Assembly (NCBI RefSeq): GCF_042654985.1
Contig: NZ_JBHSMT010000029.1
Span: forward strand, 458,556 to 522,555
From: Paraherbaspirillum soli
GTDB lineage: Bacteria; Pseudomonadota; Gammaproteobacteria; Burkholderiales; Burkholderiaceae_D
DNA: 64,000 bases
Direction: 5' to 3'
Of the stretch, positions 26,648-34,046 are shown one piece after another. Each line of letters begins with the position of its first letter. Position 1 is the first letter of the stretch. Position numbers and translations under genes: made by a program. Under the pieces are notes generated by a model. That model worked only from the letters and a program-made list of their open reading frames with translations, was not told the DNA's origin and searched no databases.

Positions 26648-26700
26648 CACACCACTCACCCTCGCCAAGGCACCATGTCGGCCAAGTCGGGGTTAGCCCC

Positions 26701-27162
26701 ATGAAGAAATTCGCCATAGCACTCGTGCTCGTCGCCTGTGTCGGCGTCGCACGCGCTGACCCGAAGCTGATTGGGCAATGGAAGTCGGACGCCGAACTGA
26801 CTATGACATTCAACCGGGAGCGAGCCAGACTCGAAGACAAGACGCTGCTGTTCCTTGAGCAAATGACGGGTCGGCAAACCATCACTTTTACCTCAAGTGC
26901 GGTTAGCACCGAGATGCCGGACTGCGAGATTCAGTCCGCACTCGGGATCAAGTCGACGATGGCCGGCTTCAAAGAGACACATCCATACAAGCAGCTCGGC
27001 AGCACTCGCACCGAGGTCGCAATCAGTACCCGCGAGCCGGTGACAGGCTTGCCGAGAATCACCGTGTACCACTTCGACGGTGAGAACACTATATGGATCT
27101 ACTTGGGAGGAGAAACTTTTCCAACACTTCACCTCCGTGAATACTTTGTACGAGTGCGTTAG
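26701..27162 (+). CDS. Small secreted protein of unknown function
   Basis: 153 residues. Signal peptide MKKFAIALVLVACVGVARAD with likely cleavage after ARA. The mature part is mainly beta-strand (LIGQWKSDAELTMTFNRERA, RQTITFTSSAVSTEM, TRTEVAISTREP, RITVYHFDGENTIWIYL), similar in layout to lipocalin-like or calycin-type small exported proteins. Two cysteines occur, one (Cys14) in the signal peptide. The start was set at the Met that begins the signal peptide; the frame is open upstream. Function unknown. Confidence 0.65.
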   Translation: MKKFAIALVLVACVGVARADPKLIGQWKSDAELTMTFNRERARLEDKTLLFLEQMTGRQTITFTSSAVSTEMPDCEIQSALGIKSTMAGFKETHPYKQLGSTRTEVAISTREPVTGLPRITVYHFDGENTIWIYLGGETFPTLHLREYFVRVR

Positions 27163-27237
27163 AGAAAATTGCCTTGCGATGAGTCAATCGGATCAGCAGC
27201 GACCATCCCATTGAGCTCTGGCAGGTGCTTTAGCAAT

Positions 27238-29784
27238 TCACTGACGCCGCACCACCCCTCTGCTGCCATCCACTTCCACCTGCTCGCCAGCACGCAACTG
27301 ATCGAGTATCCCAGGCAAATTCACCACTGCCGGGATGCCGAACTCGCGCGCGACAATCGCGCCGTGCGAAAGATAGCCGCCGGTCTCCATCACCAATGCG
27401 CCGGCCTTCAGGAACAACGGCGTCCAGGCCGGGTCGGTGGATGGGGTCACCAGCACAGCGCCCGCCGCCATCGCCAGTCCGTCGGCGGGACTGCGGGCAA
27501 GATGCACTGTTCCGCGGGCATGGCCGCTGCCGACGGCGGTACCGCGCCAGCCTTCGCCGCCGCCATTTCCCGCGCGCTCAGCGTTGGCATCGGATGGCGG
27601 CACGGCGGCACCATGCTCGGTCACCACATCCGGTTCGGATTCGGCCAGCCAGGCGTCAAACTGGCGGCGTCTTTCCACGGCGCGGCAAGCGGCGGCGGCC
27701 ACCGGCAGCCGGCCTTCGGCGAGCGCGAACATTTCGGCCGCGGTCAGGTTGAAAATATCGTCCGCCCGCTCCAGCCCGCCGGGCCCGGTCAAGCGTAGAG
27801 CAAGCGCGCAAATTCCCCGCCGCAGGACTTCCAGGTAGGCGACCAGGACGCTGCGGGCCGCCTCGCGATGGTTACTCTCGACGCTGGACGTCTTCACCAA
27901 CTTCACCACGATCGGCCGCAGCCAGACAGGCAGATCCCGACGCAGCCGCCGCCAGGCAGCGGCTGCCGCTTGCTGCTGGCGCTGGCGCAGCGGGGCTGGA
28001 TCGCAACCGATTAGATTGAGCACGCTGTCCAGCAGGTAAGCCGGCGCCTCACGCCAGCGCGGGCTGCGCAGATAGGTCTCATAGACGGCGCGATGGCCGT
28101 GCCGCTGCATGAAGTCGGCAAAGGCGTGGCGAAATGGACTGTCTTCAGCGAGTTGTTGCGGCCAGTCGATAGCGATGCGGTCGGGGCGGCGCAGCCACTC
28201 CAGCGTCTTGGCGTCGCCTGCGGCAATCCGGGCCAGTTCCATCAGTTCGTAGCCTTGCGCGGCGGTGACGCTCGGCTCGCCGCCGGCCATCAAGGCGGCC
28301 GTGAGGGCGTGACCTTCTCCGGGGCAGTACTTTTCCACCAGCTGTACCAGGTTGAATAAGGTGCCGCCGCCTGAGCCCTGCAGGAAGAACAGGTCGTCGG
28401 CGCCATGAACCGCAGCGAACTGGCGGCGCAATTGTCGCGCCAGCTCGGCGTTGTCGACCGGCAGTTCCTGAGCCAGCCAATCGGCGGCACGCTGCCTGGC
28501 CAGCTTCAGCGCGGCGTCGGCGTTGCGGCGCACGCGAATGGAGCGTCGCAGGTAACGCAGCATGCGCAGCCCCCGAGCCCAACGTTGCCCAGGCGTTGGA
28601 GGCAACACGCTGATCTCCGCTTGGCGGCCACCCAGCAGCTGGTTCATGGCCTTGGGCGGCACGCCGAGGGCATCGTAGCCTTCCCATTGCATCAGAGAGG
28701 TCTCGAGATAAAGACGGCCGTGGAACAGTCCGGCGCGCTGGACTCCCGCTCGCGGAGCATAGCCGCTCAGTTCGTAGCCGCGGGTGAGCATGCGGTTGAC
28801 CATCGTGCGGCTGAGTCCCCAGTCCAACGCGGACAAGGGCTCGGGCAGTATTTCCCGCGTATTGCCGCGTGACCAAAGGGCCGGCTGATTTGCAAGTTGC
28901 GGGTAGGTATGGCGGCCGCGGGCGGTGACCGGCCGCGCCTGGACTATCCAGAAGCGCTCGCCGTCCCACACCCACTCCACGTCGTAACCGCTATTGGTGT
29001 AGTCGAGGGCGCTTGCGGCATCGCGCGCCAATTCGCCCAACTCCAATGCCTGGGCCGGACTTAACACGGACTGACCTGCCAGGTCGGCCGGCGTTGCGCG
29101 CAACTCGGTGCCGCCCGTGGCAACGGGCATGCTGATGCTAGCCTTGCTGCCCAGGCGCTGTTCGATCAAGTGCAAACTGTCATCCAGATAGTTCTGCTGG
29201 AGTCGGTACTCGTCACCATCGACCTGGCCGGCCACCAAGGCCTCGCCCAAACCCCAGTGGGCATGAATCAGCAATTGATCATCGCGGCCTGAGATCGGAT
29301 CGCATGTGAAGGCAATGCCCGAGGCTTGCGCCGGCAGCAAGGGCATTACCAGTACCGCCATCGCCGCCTCGCTGTCGGCGATACCGAGGCGCTGCCGGTA
29401 CGCGACGGCATGGGGCGTCCACAGCGAATCCCAGACTTCCTGCACCGCCTGGATAATTGCCGCCTCACCTTGCACGTTCAGGCAAGAGCGATGGATGCCG
29501 GCGAACGAGGCGCGCGCGGAATCTTCCTGCGGGGCCGAGGAACGCACCGCCAGCGGGCGCTGACTCCAGCCTCGATGCGTGATTTCTTCTGTCAGCAGCT
29601 TGACCAGGTTGGCCGGTAGCGGGTCGCCGGGCTGGCGTTGGATACTGGCGGCGGCCGCAATGATAAAGCCGGGCGGCACCGAAACTCCGAATCGGGCCAG
29701 ACGGCCCAATTGCCAACCTTTGCCGCCGGCTTGGGCGGGGCCGGCGTGCGCCGCGGCGTCCCAGTCGAGAATCAGGGCGCTCAT
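27238..29784 (-). CDS. PEP-synthase/rifampicin-phosphotransferase (RPH)-like enzyme
   Basis: 848 residues with three regions: an N-terminal ATP-grasp PPDK_N domain (GGKGWQLGRL at 20-29; LAVRSSAPQEDSARASFAG with Arg81; DVEWVWDGERFWIVQARPV closing it), a central alpha-helical region (about 300-720), and a C-terminal PEP-utilising His domain with METGGYLSHGAIVAREFG (His807). This order and length fit rifampicin phosphotransferases, which move the beta-phosphate of ATP to the drug, more than PpsA (about 790, with a C-terminal barrel). The true substrate is unknown. It overlaps the TetR gene by 4 bp. Confidence 0.8.
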   Translation of the reverse strand: MSALILDWDAAAHAGPAQAGGKGWQLGRLARFGVSVPPGFIIAAAASIQRQPGDPLPANLVKLLTEEITHRGWSQRPLAVRSSAPQEDSARASFAGIHRSCLNVQGEAAIIQAVQEVWDSLWTPHAVAYRQRLGIADSEAAMAVLVMPLLPAQASGIAFTCDPISGRDDQLLIHAHWGLGEALVAGQVDGDEYRLQQNYLDDSLHLIEQRLGSKASISMPVATGGTELRATPADLAGQSVLSPAQALELGELARDAASALDYTNSGYDVEWVWDGERFWIVQARPVTARGRHTYPQLANQPALWSRGNTREILPEPLSALDWGLSRTMVNRMLTRGYELSGYAPRAGVQRAGLFHGRLYLETSLMQWEGYDALGVPPKAMNQLLGGRQAEISVLPPTPGQRWARGLRMLRYLRRSIRVRRNADAALKLARQRAADWLAQELPVDNAELARQLRRQFAAVHGADDLFFLQGSGGGTLFNLVQLVEKYCPGEGHALTAALMAGGEPSVTAAQGYELMELARIAAGDAKTLEWLRRPDRIAIDWPQQLAEDSPFRHAFADFMQRHGHRAVYETYLRSPRWREAPAYLLDSVLNLIGCDPAPLRQRQQQAAAAAWRRLRRDLPVWLRPIVVKLVKTSSVESNHREAARSVLVAYLEVLRRGICALALRLTGPGGLERADDIFNLTAAEMFALAEGRLPVAAAACRAVERRRQFDAWLAESEPDVVTEHGAAVPPSDANAERAGNGGGEGWRGTAVGSGHARGTVHLARSPADGLAMAAGAVLVTPSTDPAWTPLFLKAGALVMETGGYLSHGAIVAREFGIPAVVNLPGILDQLRAGEQVEVDGSRGVVRRQ

Positions 29785-30446
29785 TGCGTGCTCCCGGCGC
29801 GCGCTGCGATCAAGCCGCGCAGAAACACGTCCAACACGGCGTCAAATTCGGCTCGAAGCTCGCTGTCGGGCACGGCCAGCCAGCGCATCAACGCACCCAG
29901 GTAAAGGAAATGGAACATCTGCGCCAATTGCACGGAAGGGAGATCGGAACGCAGTTCCCCGGCCGCCTGGCCTGCGCGTATCAATGCCTCGAATACTTGG
30001 TCGAGGCCGCTGCGGGGACGCTTGGCATCGGCGTCGGCTTCGCCGCTATCGACATTGGCGAGGCGAAAGCGCAAGTAATGCGGCAAATAGGTGCGATGGC
30101 TTTCAGACCAGTCGGCCGAGGCATGCAGCAGACAGCGCATGCGGCCGGCAAAATCCGGCTCGGCCTCGATCGCAGCCCGCAGTCGCGGCATGTCACGCGC
30201 CAGCTCGCCATGAAACAAGTGCGCCAACAGCGCTTCCTTGATCGGGAAATGGTTGTAGAGAGTGCCCTTGGATACATCGGCCTCGGCGGCGATCTGCTCC
30301 ATGGTCACGGCGTCGTAACCGTGCGCCTCGAACAGGCGGAAGGCGGTGGCGGCAAGGTGATCCAGGGTCTGACGGCGCTTGCGTTCGCGCCTGCCGGGAT
30401 CGATGTCGGTATTGGTATCGGGCTGTGAAGAAGTCGAGGCAGTCAT
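29781..30446 (-). CDS. TetR-family transcriptional regulator
   Basis: 221 residues. The helix-turn-helix is complete: QTLDHLAATAFRLFEAHGYD, then VTMEQIAAEADVSKGTLYNH (about residues 47-66). The ligand domain is hydrophobic and unassigned, with SHRTYLPHYLRFR. The gene lies immediately upstream of the RPH-like gene and overlaps it by 4 bp, so the pair is one transcript. A 10-bp inverted repeat around a perfect -10 lies upstream of its start (30464-30495), so self-repression is likely. Confidence 0.93.
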   Translation of the reverse strand: MTASTSSQPDTNTDIDPGRRERKRRQTLDHLAATAFRLFEAHGYDAVTMEQIAAEADVSKGTLYNHFPIKEALLAHLFHGELARDMPRLRAAIEAEPDFAGRMRCLLHASADWSESHRTYLPHYLRFRLANVDSGEADADAKRPRSGLDQVFEALIRAGQAAGELRSDLPSVQLAQMFHFLYLGALMRWLAVPDSELRAEFDAVLDVFLRGLIAARAGSTQ

Positions 30447-30463
30447 GGAGCAATGGAAATTTA

Positions 30464-30495
30464 TTGAACGACGGAAAATATTATACGTCGTTCAA
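30464..30495 (-). promoter_or_regulatory. Probable TetR operator overlapping the promoter of the TetR/RPH-like pair
   Basis: Perfect inverted repeat TTGAACGACG (30464-30473) and CGTCGTTCAA (30486-30495), 12-nt spacer. On the minus strand the spacer starts with TATAAT, a perfect -10. Binding would block the polymerase. It is 18 nt upstream of the TetR start codon. Confidence 0.8.
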
Positions 30496-30580
30496 ATATA
30501 ATTCCACAAGACCATAGCGACCGCATCAGAAAGAAGGTGCGGGCCAGCGCGTTACGTTGCATGCCGCAGCAATCCAGCCG

Positions 30581-31309
30581 TCATGCGTCCAGCTCCGGAT
30601 AGCGGCGAAAAATATCTTGTTTGTTAAACGCCAGCCGTCGCGCCGATGCCAGATACCTGGCGATGCGCGGGCGCTCGGCGACACGCCGGTGCAACTCCAG
30701 CAAGTGCGGATAGCTCGGCGCCAGCCGTTTCATCGTCTTCGGAAATGCATACAGCAGACCGGCCATGACCTGGAACATCGACAGATCGACGTAGGAGAAA
30801 GTGGTGCCCAACAGGTACCCGTCACCATGCGGATTGTGCGCCAGAATGCGCTCAAAATAATCCAGGAATTTCGGCAGCCTGTTCGCGGTAAAGTCCGCGG
30901 CCCGCCGCAACGCTTCCGGCTTTTGATCCTTGTAATACAGACTGCTGGCGATCGGATGGTGGGTGTCGTGCGCCTCGGTCAGCAAATCGGAAATAGTCAG
31001 CTGCAGTTGATGCGCCCACAGTTGGCTCGATTCATCAGGCGGTATCAGGGCCAGCCTTGGCGCCAGGAACAACAATATGTTGGCGGTCTGTCCGATGATC
31101 AGTTCTCCCGCCTTTAAAAATGGCGGAGCAAACGACGGCCGGGATACGGCCACATCCTCCATCAGGCGCAGCATGGCCGGCACGCCCATACCGCTGCGCT
31201 CCGAGCGGCGCGCCACATCAATATAATCAGCGCCGCCCTCTTCCAGCGCCAACCTGACAAACTCTCCGCGTCCCTGGATCGTCGGCCAATAATACAGTTT
31301 GTAACGCAT
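30581..31309 (-). CDS. Glutathione S-transferase family protein
   Basis: 242 residues. The N-terminal thioredoxin-like half (MRYKLYYWPTIQGRGEFVRL) has a Tyr in the usual GST catalytic position and the SNAIL-like site (GQTANILLFLAP) that binds glutathione; the helical C-terminal half has LGTTFSYVDLSMFQVMAGL, matching the conserved N-capping box. It is of the sigma/alpha-like GST class by sequence layout. It likely conjugates or reduces with glutathione. No operon partner; 86 bp upstream begins a beta-barrel-like gene in the opposite direction. Confidence 0.9.
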   Translation of the reverse strand: MRYKLYYWPTIQGRGEFVRLALEEGGADYIDVARRSERSGMGVPAMLRLMEDVAVSRPSFAPPFLKAGELIIGQTANILLFLAPRLALIPPDESSQLWAHQLQLTISDLLTEAHDTHHPIASSLYYKDQKPEALRRAADFTANRLPKFLDYFERILAHNPHGDGYLLGTTFSYVDLSMFQVMAGLLYAFPKTMKRLAPSYPHLLELHRRVAERPRIARYLASARRLAFNKQDIFRRYPELDA

Positions 31310-31403
31310 GATCAGCCCCTCCTCTAGCGTGTTCCGTCCTCATCAATTGATTTCGCCATTTATTCATGACACCATGCGCAGGTCAAAAATCCTTGAGATC
31401 CCC

Positions 31404-31904
31404 ATGCCTACATTGCCGCTGCTGCGAAAATTAGCCGTTGTGTTACTTTTTTCCTGTTCTTACGCGCAAGCCGAGCAGGGCGATCTGTTTGGAATGATAG
31501 AAAACAAGCCGCTGAGCGAAACATGGCTGAATGCCGGCTTCTATTCTTATCACCTCAATCGCGACAAGGGCCTGAATGACCGCAACCTCGGTCTTGGCGT
31601 CGAATACCGATTTTCAACCGTGGCCTCCGTCACAGCCGGCAGGTTTTACAACAGCGATAGAGCCTATTCCAACTACGTCGGCGTGTATTACCAACCGCTG
31701 TTCATCGGGCCGGCAAGGTTAGGCGTCGTCGCCGGCGGCTTTAACGGCTATCCGAAGATGCAAAATGGCGGTTGGTTTTTGGCGGCGATTCCGGTTGTCA
31801 GCGTCGATTATCAAAGGGTCGGCTTGAATCTGGCGTTCATTCCAAACTATAAAGACCGGCTTTATGGCGCCCTCACCTTCCAGGCAAAAGTGAAAATAGA
31901 TTGA
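31404..31904 (+). CDS. Probable small outer-membrane beta-barrel protein
   Basis: 166 residues. Signal peptide ending SYAQA. The mature part is made of alternating hydrophobic/polar strands: LNAGFYSYHL, NLGLGVEYRF, VASVTAGRFYNS, SNYVGVYYQPL, ARLGVVAGGF, FLAAIPVVSVDYQRVGLNLA and a final LYGALTFQAKVKI strand, about eight in total, similar in size to PagP-type barrels. No PagP catalytic residues were identified. The start at 31404 gives the clean signal peptide; Met codons upstream (31308, 31368) are less likely. Function unknown. Confidence 0.65.
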   Translation: MPTLPLLRKLAVVLLFSCSYAQAEQGDLFGMIENKPLSETWLNAGFYSYHLNRDKGLNDRNLGLGVEYRFSTVASVTAGRFYNSDRAYSNYVGVYYQPLFIGPARLGVVAGGFNGYPKMQNGGWFLAAIPVVSVDYQRVGLNLAFIPNYKDRLYGALTFQAKVKID

Positions 31905-32025
31905 CAGGTATTTTGCGCCACACCAGCCGATTGCCGGCATTGAAGGATGATTGCGTAAATTGTTCGTCAGCAATATGATTCGCCCATTAAAAATGGCACA
32001 CCCTATGTGGGCAAAGGCGAAATAA

Positions 32026-33075
32026 ATGAGCGTATCTGACGAATTATTAAAGCTGGACGAGTTAAAAAATAAGGGCGCCATCACCGCTGACGAGTTTGAG
32101 TCCCTGAAAAAGAAATTGCTTGATGGCGAACAGCCGCGCTTGGAAAAGAAGCGCCGTCGCTGGCCTTGGGCTTTGCTTCCGCTTATCGCTTTAGCCTTCA
32201 TCGCTTTTCAATATGGTGATATTGGCAAAGTCCCACCGACCAAATCCGTGCCCATTGAGAAAATTGGAAAGCCGGAGCAAATCGCCGACCAGCCGAGTAC
32301 GGCCGGCACTTCAGAGCCAAAGCCGACAGCGCAAGACGACACGGAAGCGCCGACCATAGCCGCCGACTTGCAAGCTCCTTCGAAACAACTGCTGGATAAG
32401 GTTTATGGCCAATACGATCAAAAAACTGCCTGTTGGCCTGCCATCGATGATGAAAGTAGCCAGAACTACTGCATGAAACTGGTCCACGCTGAAAAAATAA
32501 CTTCAGTGACGGGGGAGCGAGTATATGTGCTGGCAGCAGGTGAACCCGTTGACGAGGAGGGCCATCCGGATGGCGGACATCTGACCCCCGGCATGGTTGG
32601 CGCTTTCATTCTGGAAAACCATGACGGGCAGCCAGAAATTATCGCTAGCGATCCTAAAATGCTGATAGGCGCGGACAGACAGCCGCCGTCGCCTTGGAAG
32701 CTGATCAAACTTGGGGCATCGGACTATATAGGCTGGCAAAGCACCTGGAGCGATTGCCATCAAGGGTATTGCGGAAGCAGATACGCCATTCTGGCGCCGT
32801 ACGGCAAGGGAATTCGAGATCTGGCACATATGCTCACGGCTAGTTACGATAACTCAGGCGCCATGAGCGATCCTAATAAAGTGTCATCGATAGAAACCAA
32901 GCTGGAAATGGATGCATCCGTCATCGATGAAAAAGTTTACCCACTATTGCTCACCGTGACCGGCGACAAAAATGGAAAAAAACTGACCAGGAAAACCTGG
33001 AAAATTCCGTTTGACCAAAAGGAATGGGTGTATGTCGAGCCGAAGGTATGGCCGCTTGACGATGCTGACTTTTAA
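32026..33075 (+). CDS. Membrane-anchored protein with N-terminal SHOCT-like helical hairpin
   Basis: 349 residues. Residues about 5-35 (LLKLDELKNKGAITADEFES) look like a SHOCT domain, normally C-terminal; here it is at the N-terminus, followed by a basic stretch and one membrane segment (about 46-61, PWALLPLIALAFIAFQ). The remaining 290 residues are polar, likely periplasmic, with three cysteine pairs or so (Cys near ACWPAIDD, NYCMKL, SDCHQGYCGSRY). It is closed by a strong terminator. The domain order and function are not recognised. Confidence 0.72.
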   Translation: MSVSDELLKLDELKNKGAITADEFESLKKKLLDGEQPRLEKKRRRWPWALLPLIALAFIAFQYGDIGKVPPTKSVPIEKIGKPEQIADQPSTAGTSEPKPTAQDDTEAPTIAADLQAPSKQLLDKVYGQYDQKTACWPAIDDESSQNYCMKLVHAEKITSVTGERVYVLAAGEPVDEEGHPDGGHLTPGMVGAFILENHDGQPEIIASDPKMLIGADRQPPSPWKLIKLGASDYIGWQSTWSDCHQGYCGSRYAILAPYGKGIRDLAHMLTASYDNSGAMSDPNKVSSIETKLEMDASVIDEKVYPLLLTVTGDKNGKKLTRKTWKIPFDQKEWVYVEPKVWPLDDADF

Positions 33076-33083
33076 TTGGACGT

Positions 33084-33113
33084 AAAAAAAGAGACGCTAG
33101 CGTCTCTTTTTTT
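33084..33113. terminator. Bidirectional rho-independent terminator
   Basis: Seven A, GAGACGCT, AGCGTCTC, seven T: perfect palindrome with A and T tracts, between the SHOCT-like gene (+) and folE2 (-), which converge here. Confidence 0.95.
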
Positions 33114-33145
33114 GAATCGGCATCTCAAAAATCCGGCTATCCGAA

Positions 33146-33949
33146 TTATTTGCCGCGCTTATCGTGCTCGATCAGCGCATACGCCGAGTGATTGTGGATG
33201 GATTCGAAGTTTTCGGCTTCCAATACATAGGCGACGATACGCGGTTCATTATTCAGCGCTACCGCCACGTCACGCACCAGGTCTTCGACGAATTTCGGAT
33301 TGTCGTAAGCACGTTCGGTAACGTATTTTTCATCGGGACGTTTCAGCAGGCCGTACAATTCGCAAGATGCTTGCGCCTCGATCCTGGCGATCAACTCGTC
33401 GACCAGGATATCGCCTTCCAGCACCGCATTGACCGTGATATGCGAGCGCTGGTTGTGCGCGCCGTAAGCCGAAATCTGCTTCGAGCAAGGGCACAGGCTG
33501 GTTACCGGCACCATGACTTTCAGCGTCACTTCCAGCACGCCCTGCTTGATTTCGCCGGTCAAGCCGACTTCGTAATCCATCAAACTCTGGACGCCGGATA
33601 CCGGTGCCGTTTTATTGATGAAATACGGGAAAGTGAGCTCGATGCGGCCGCTGTCGGCATCCAGCAAAGTCACCATCTTGCGCATCAAGTCGCCGAACGA
33701 GTGCACATCGAGCGGCCCTTCCAGCCCCTCCAGCAGCGCAATGAAGCGCGACATGTGGGTGCCTTTTACCTGTTCAGGCAGATGCACATACATATTCCAG
33801 CTGCCGATGGTCGGCTGCGCCGCATCGGCGGTTTTGATCGTGACGGGATAGCGCACCCCTTTCACGCCGACACGCTGAATCGCAACACGTCGGGTATCTA
33901 CGGTACTTTGCACATCGGGAATCGTCAGATTGTGGTCGCGGGTATTCAT
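33146..33949 (-). CDS. folE2: GTP cyclohydrolase IB, FolE2
   Basis: 267 residues. The family landmark SLCPCSKQISAYGAHNQRSH carries the metal-binding Cys and the catalytic region, and AYDNPKFVEDLVRDVA lies in the second half. FolE2 opens GTP to 7,8-dihydroneopterin triphosphate, the first step of folate (and queuosine) synthesis, and works with metals other than zinc. It is downstream of dxs (98 bp, with an 8-bp-stem hairpin at 33972-33991 between them), part of the xseB-ispA-dxs-folE2 neighbourhood. Confidence 0.95.
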   Translation of the reverse strand: MNTRDHNLTIPDVQSTVDTRRVAIQRVGVKGVRYPVTIKTADAAQPTIGSWNMYVHLPEQVKGTHMSRFIALLEGLEGPLDVHSFGDLMRKMVTLLDADSGRIELTFPYFINKTAPVSGVQSLMDYEVGLTGEIKQGVLEVTLKVMVPVTSLCPCSKQISAYGAHNQRSHITVNAVLEGDILVDELIARIEAQASCELYGLLKRPDEKYVTERAYDNPKFVEDLVRDVAVALNNEPRIVAYVLEAENFESIHNHSAYALIEHDKRGK

Positions 33950-33971
33950 TGATTGTTTGGCCTGTTAATGG

Positions 33972-33991
33972 CAGACCGCCGCAGCGGTCTG
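33972..33991 (-). other. Stem-loop in the dxs-folE2 gap
   Basis: CAGACCGC-CGCA-GCGGTCTG, perfect 8-bp stem with a 4-nt loop, 22 bp upstream of folE2. Just beyond it (34013-34042) is a fragment that resembles the repeat of 7306-7426. No U-tract, so not a clear terminator. Confidence 0.5.
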
Positions 33992-34012
33992 ATTTGATCG
34001 TTATTAGTGGCA

Positions 34013-34042
34013 GCCGCTCGCTACGGCTTTAGAAGTGGCCCA
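34013..34042 (-). repeat. Fragment of the 7306-7426 repeat family
   Basis: On the minus strand it reads about GGGCCACTTCTAAAG then CCGTAGCGAGCGGC. The last 14 bases are identical to 7321-7334, and the preceding part matches the end block GGGCACCTCGAAAAA with a few changes. A 14-mer alone could occur by chance; the longer agreement makes a true relic more likely. Confidence 0.45.
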
Positions 34043-34046
34043 CAGA

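Noticed and set aside
22700..26700. Integron cassette array
   Set aside because: The mix of small unrelated genes suggested cassettes, and GTTAGAC (about 25091) and ACTTAAC (about 26641) resemble attC core sites. But the sites are not regularly placed after each gene, and no integrase gene is present.
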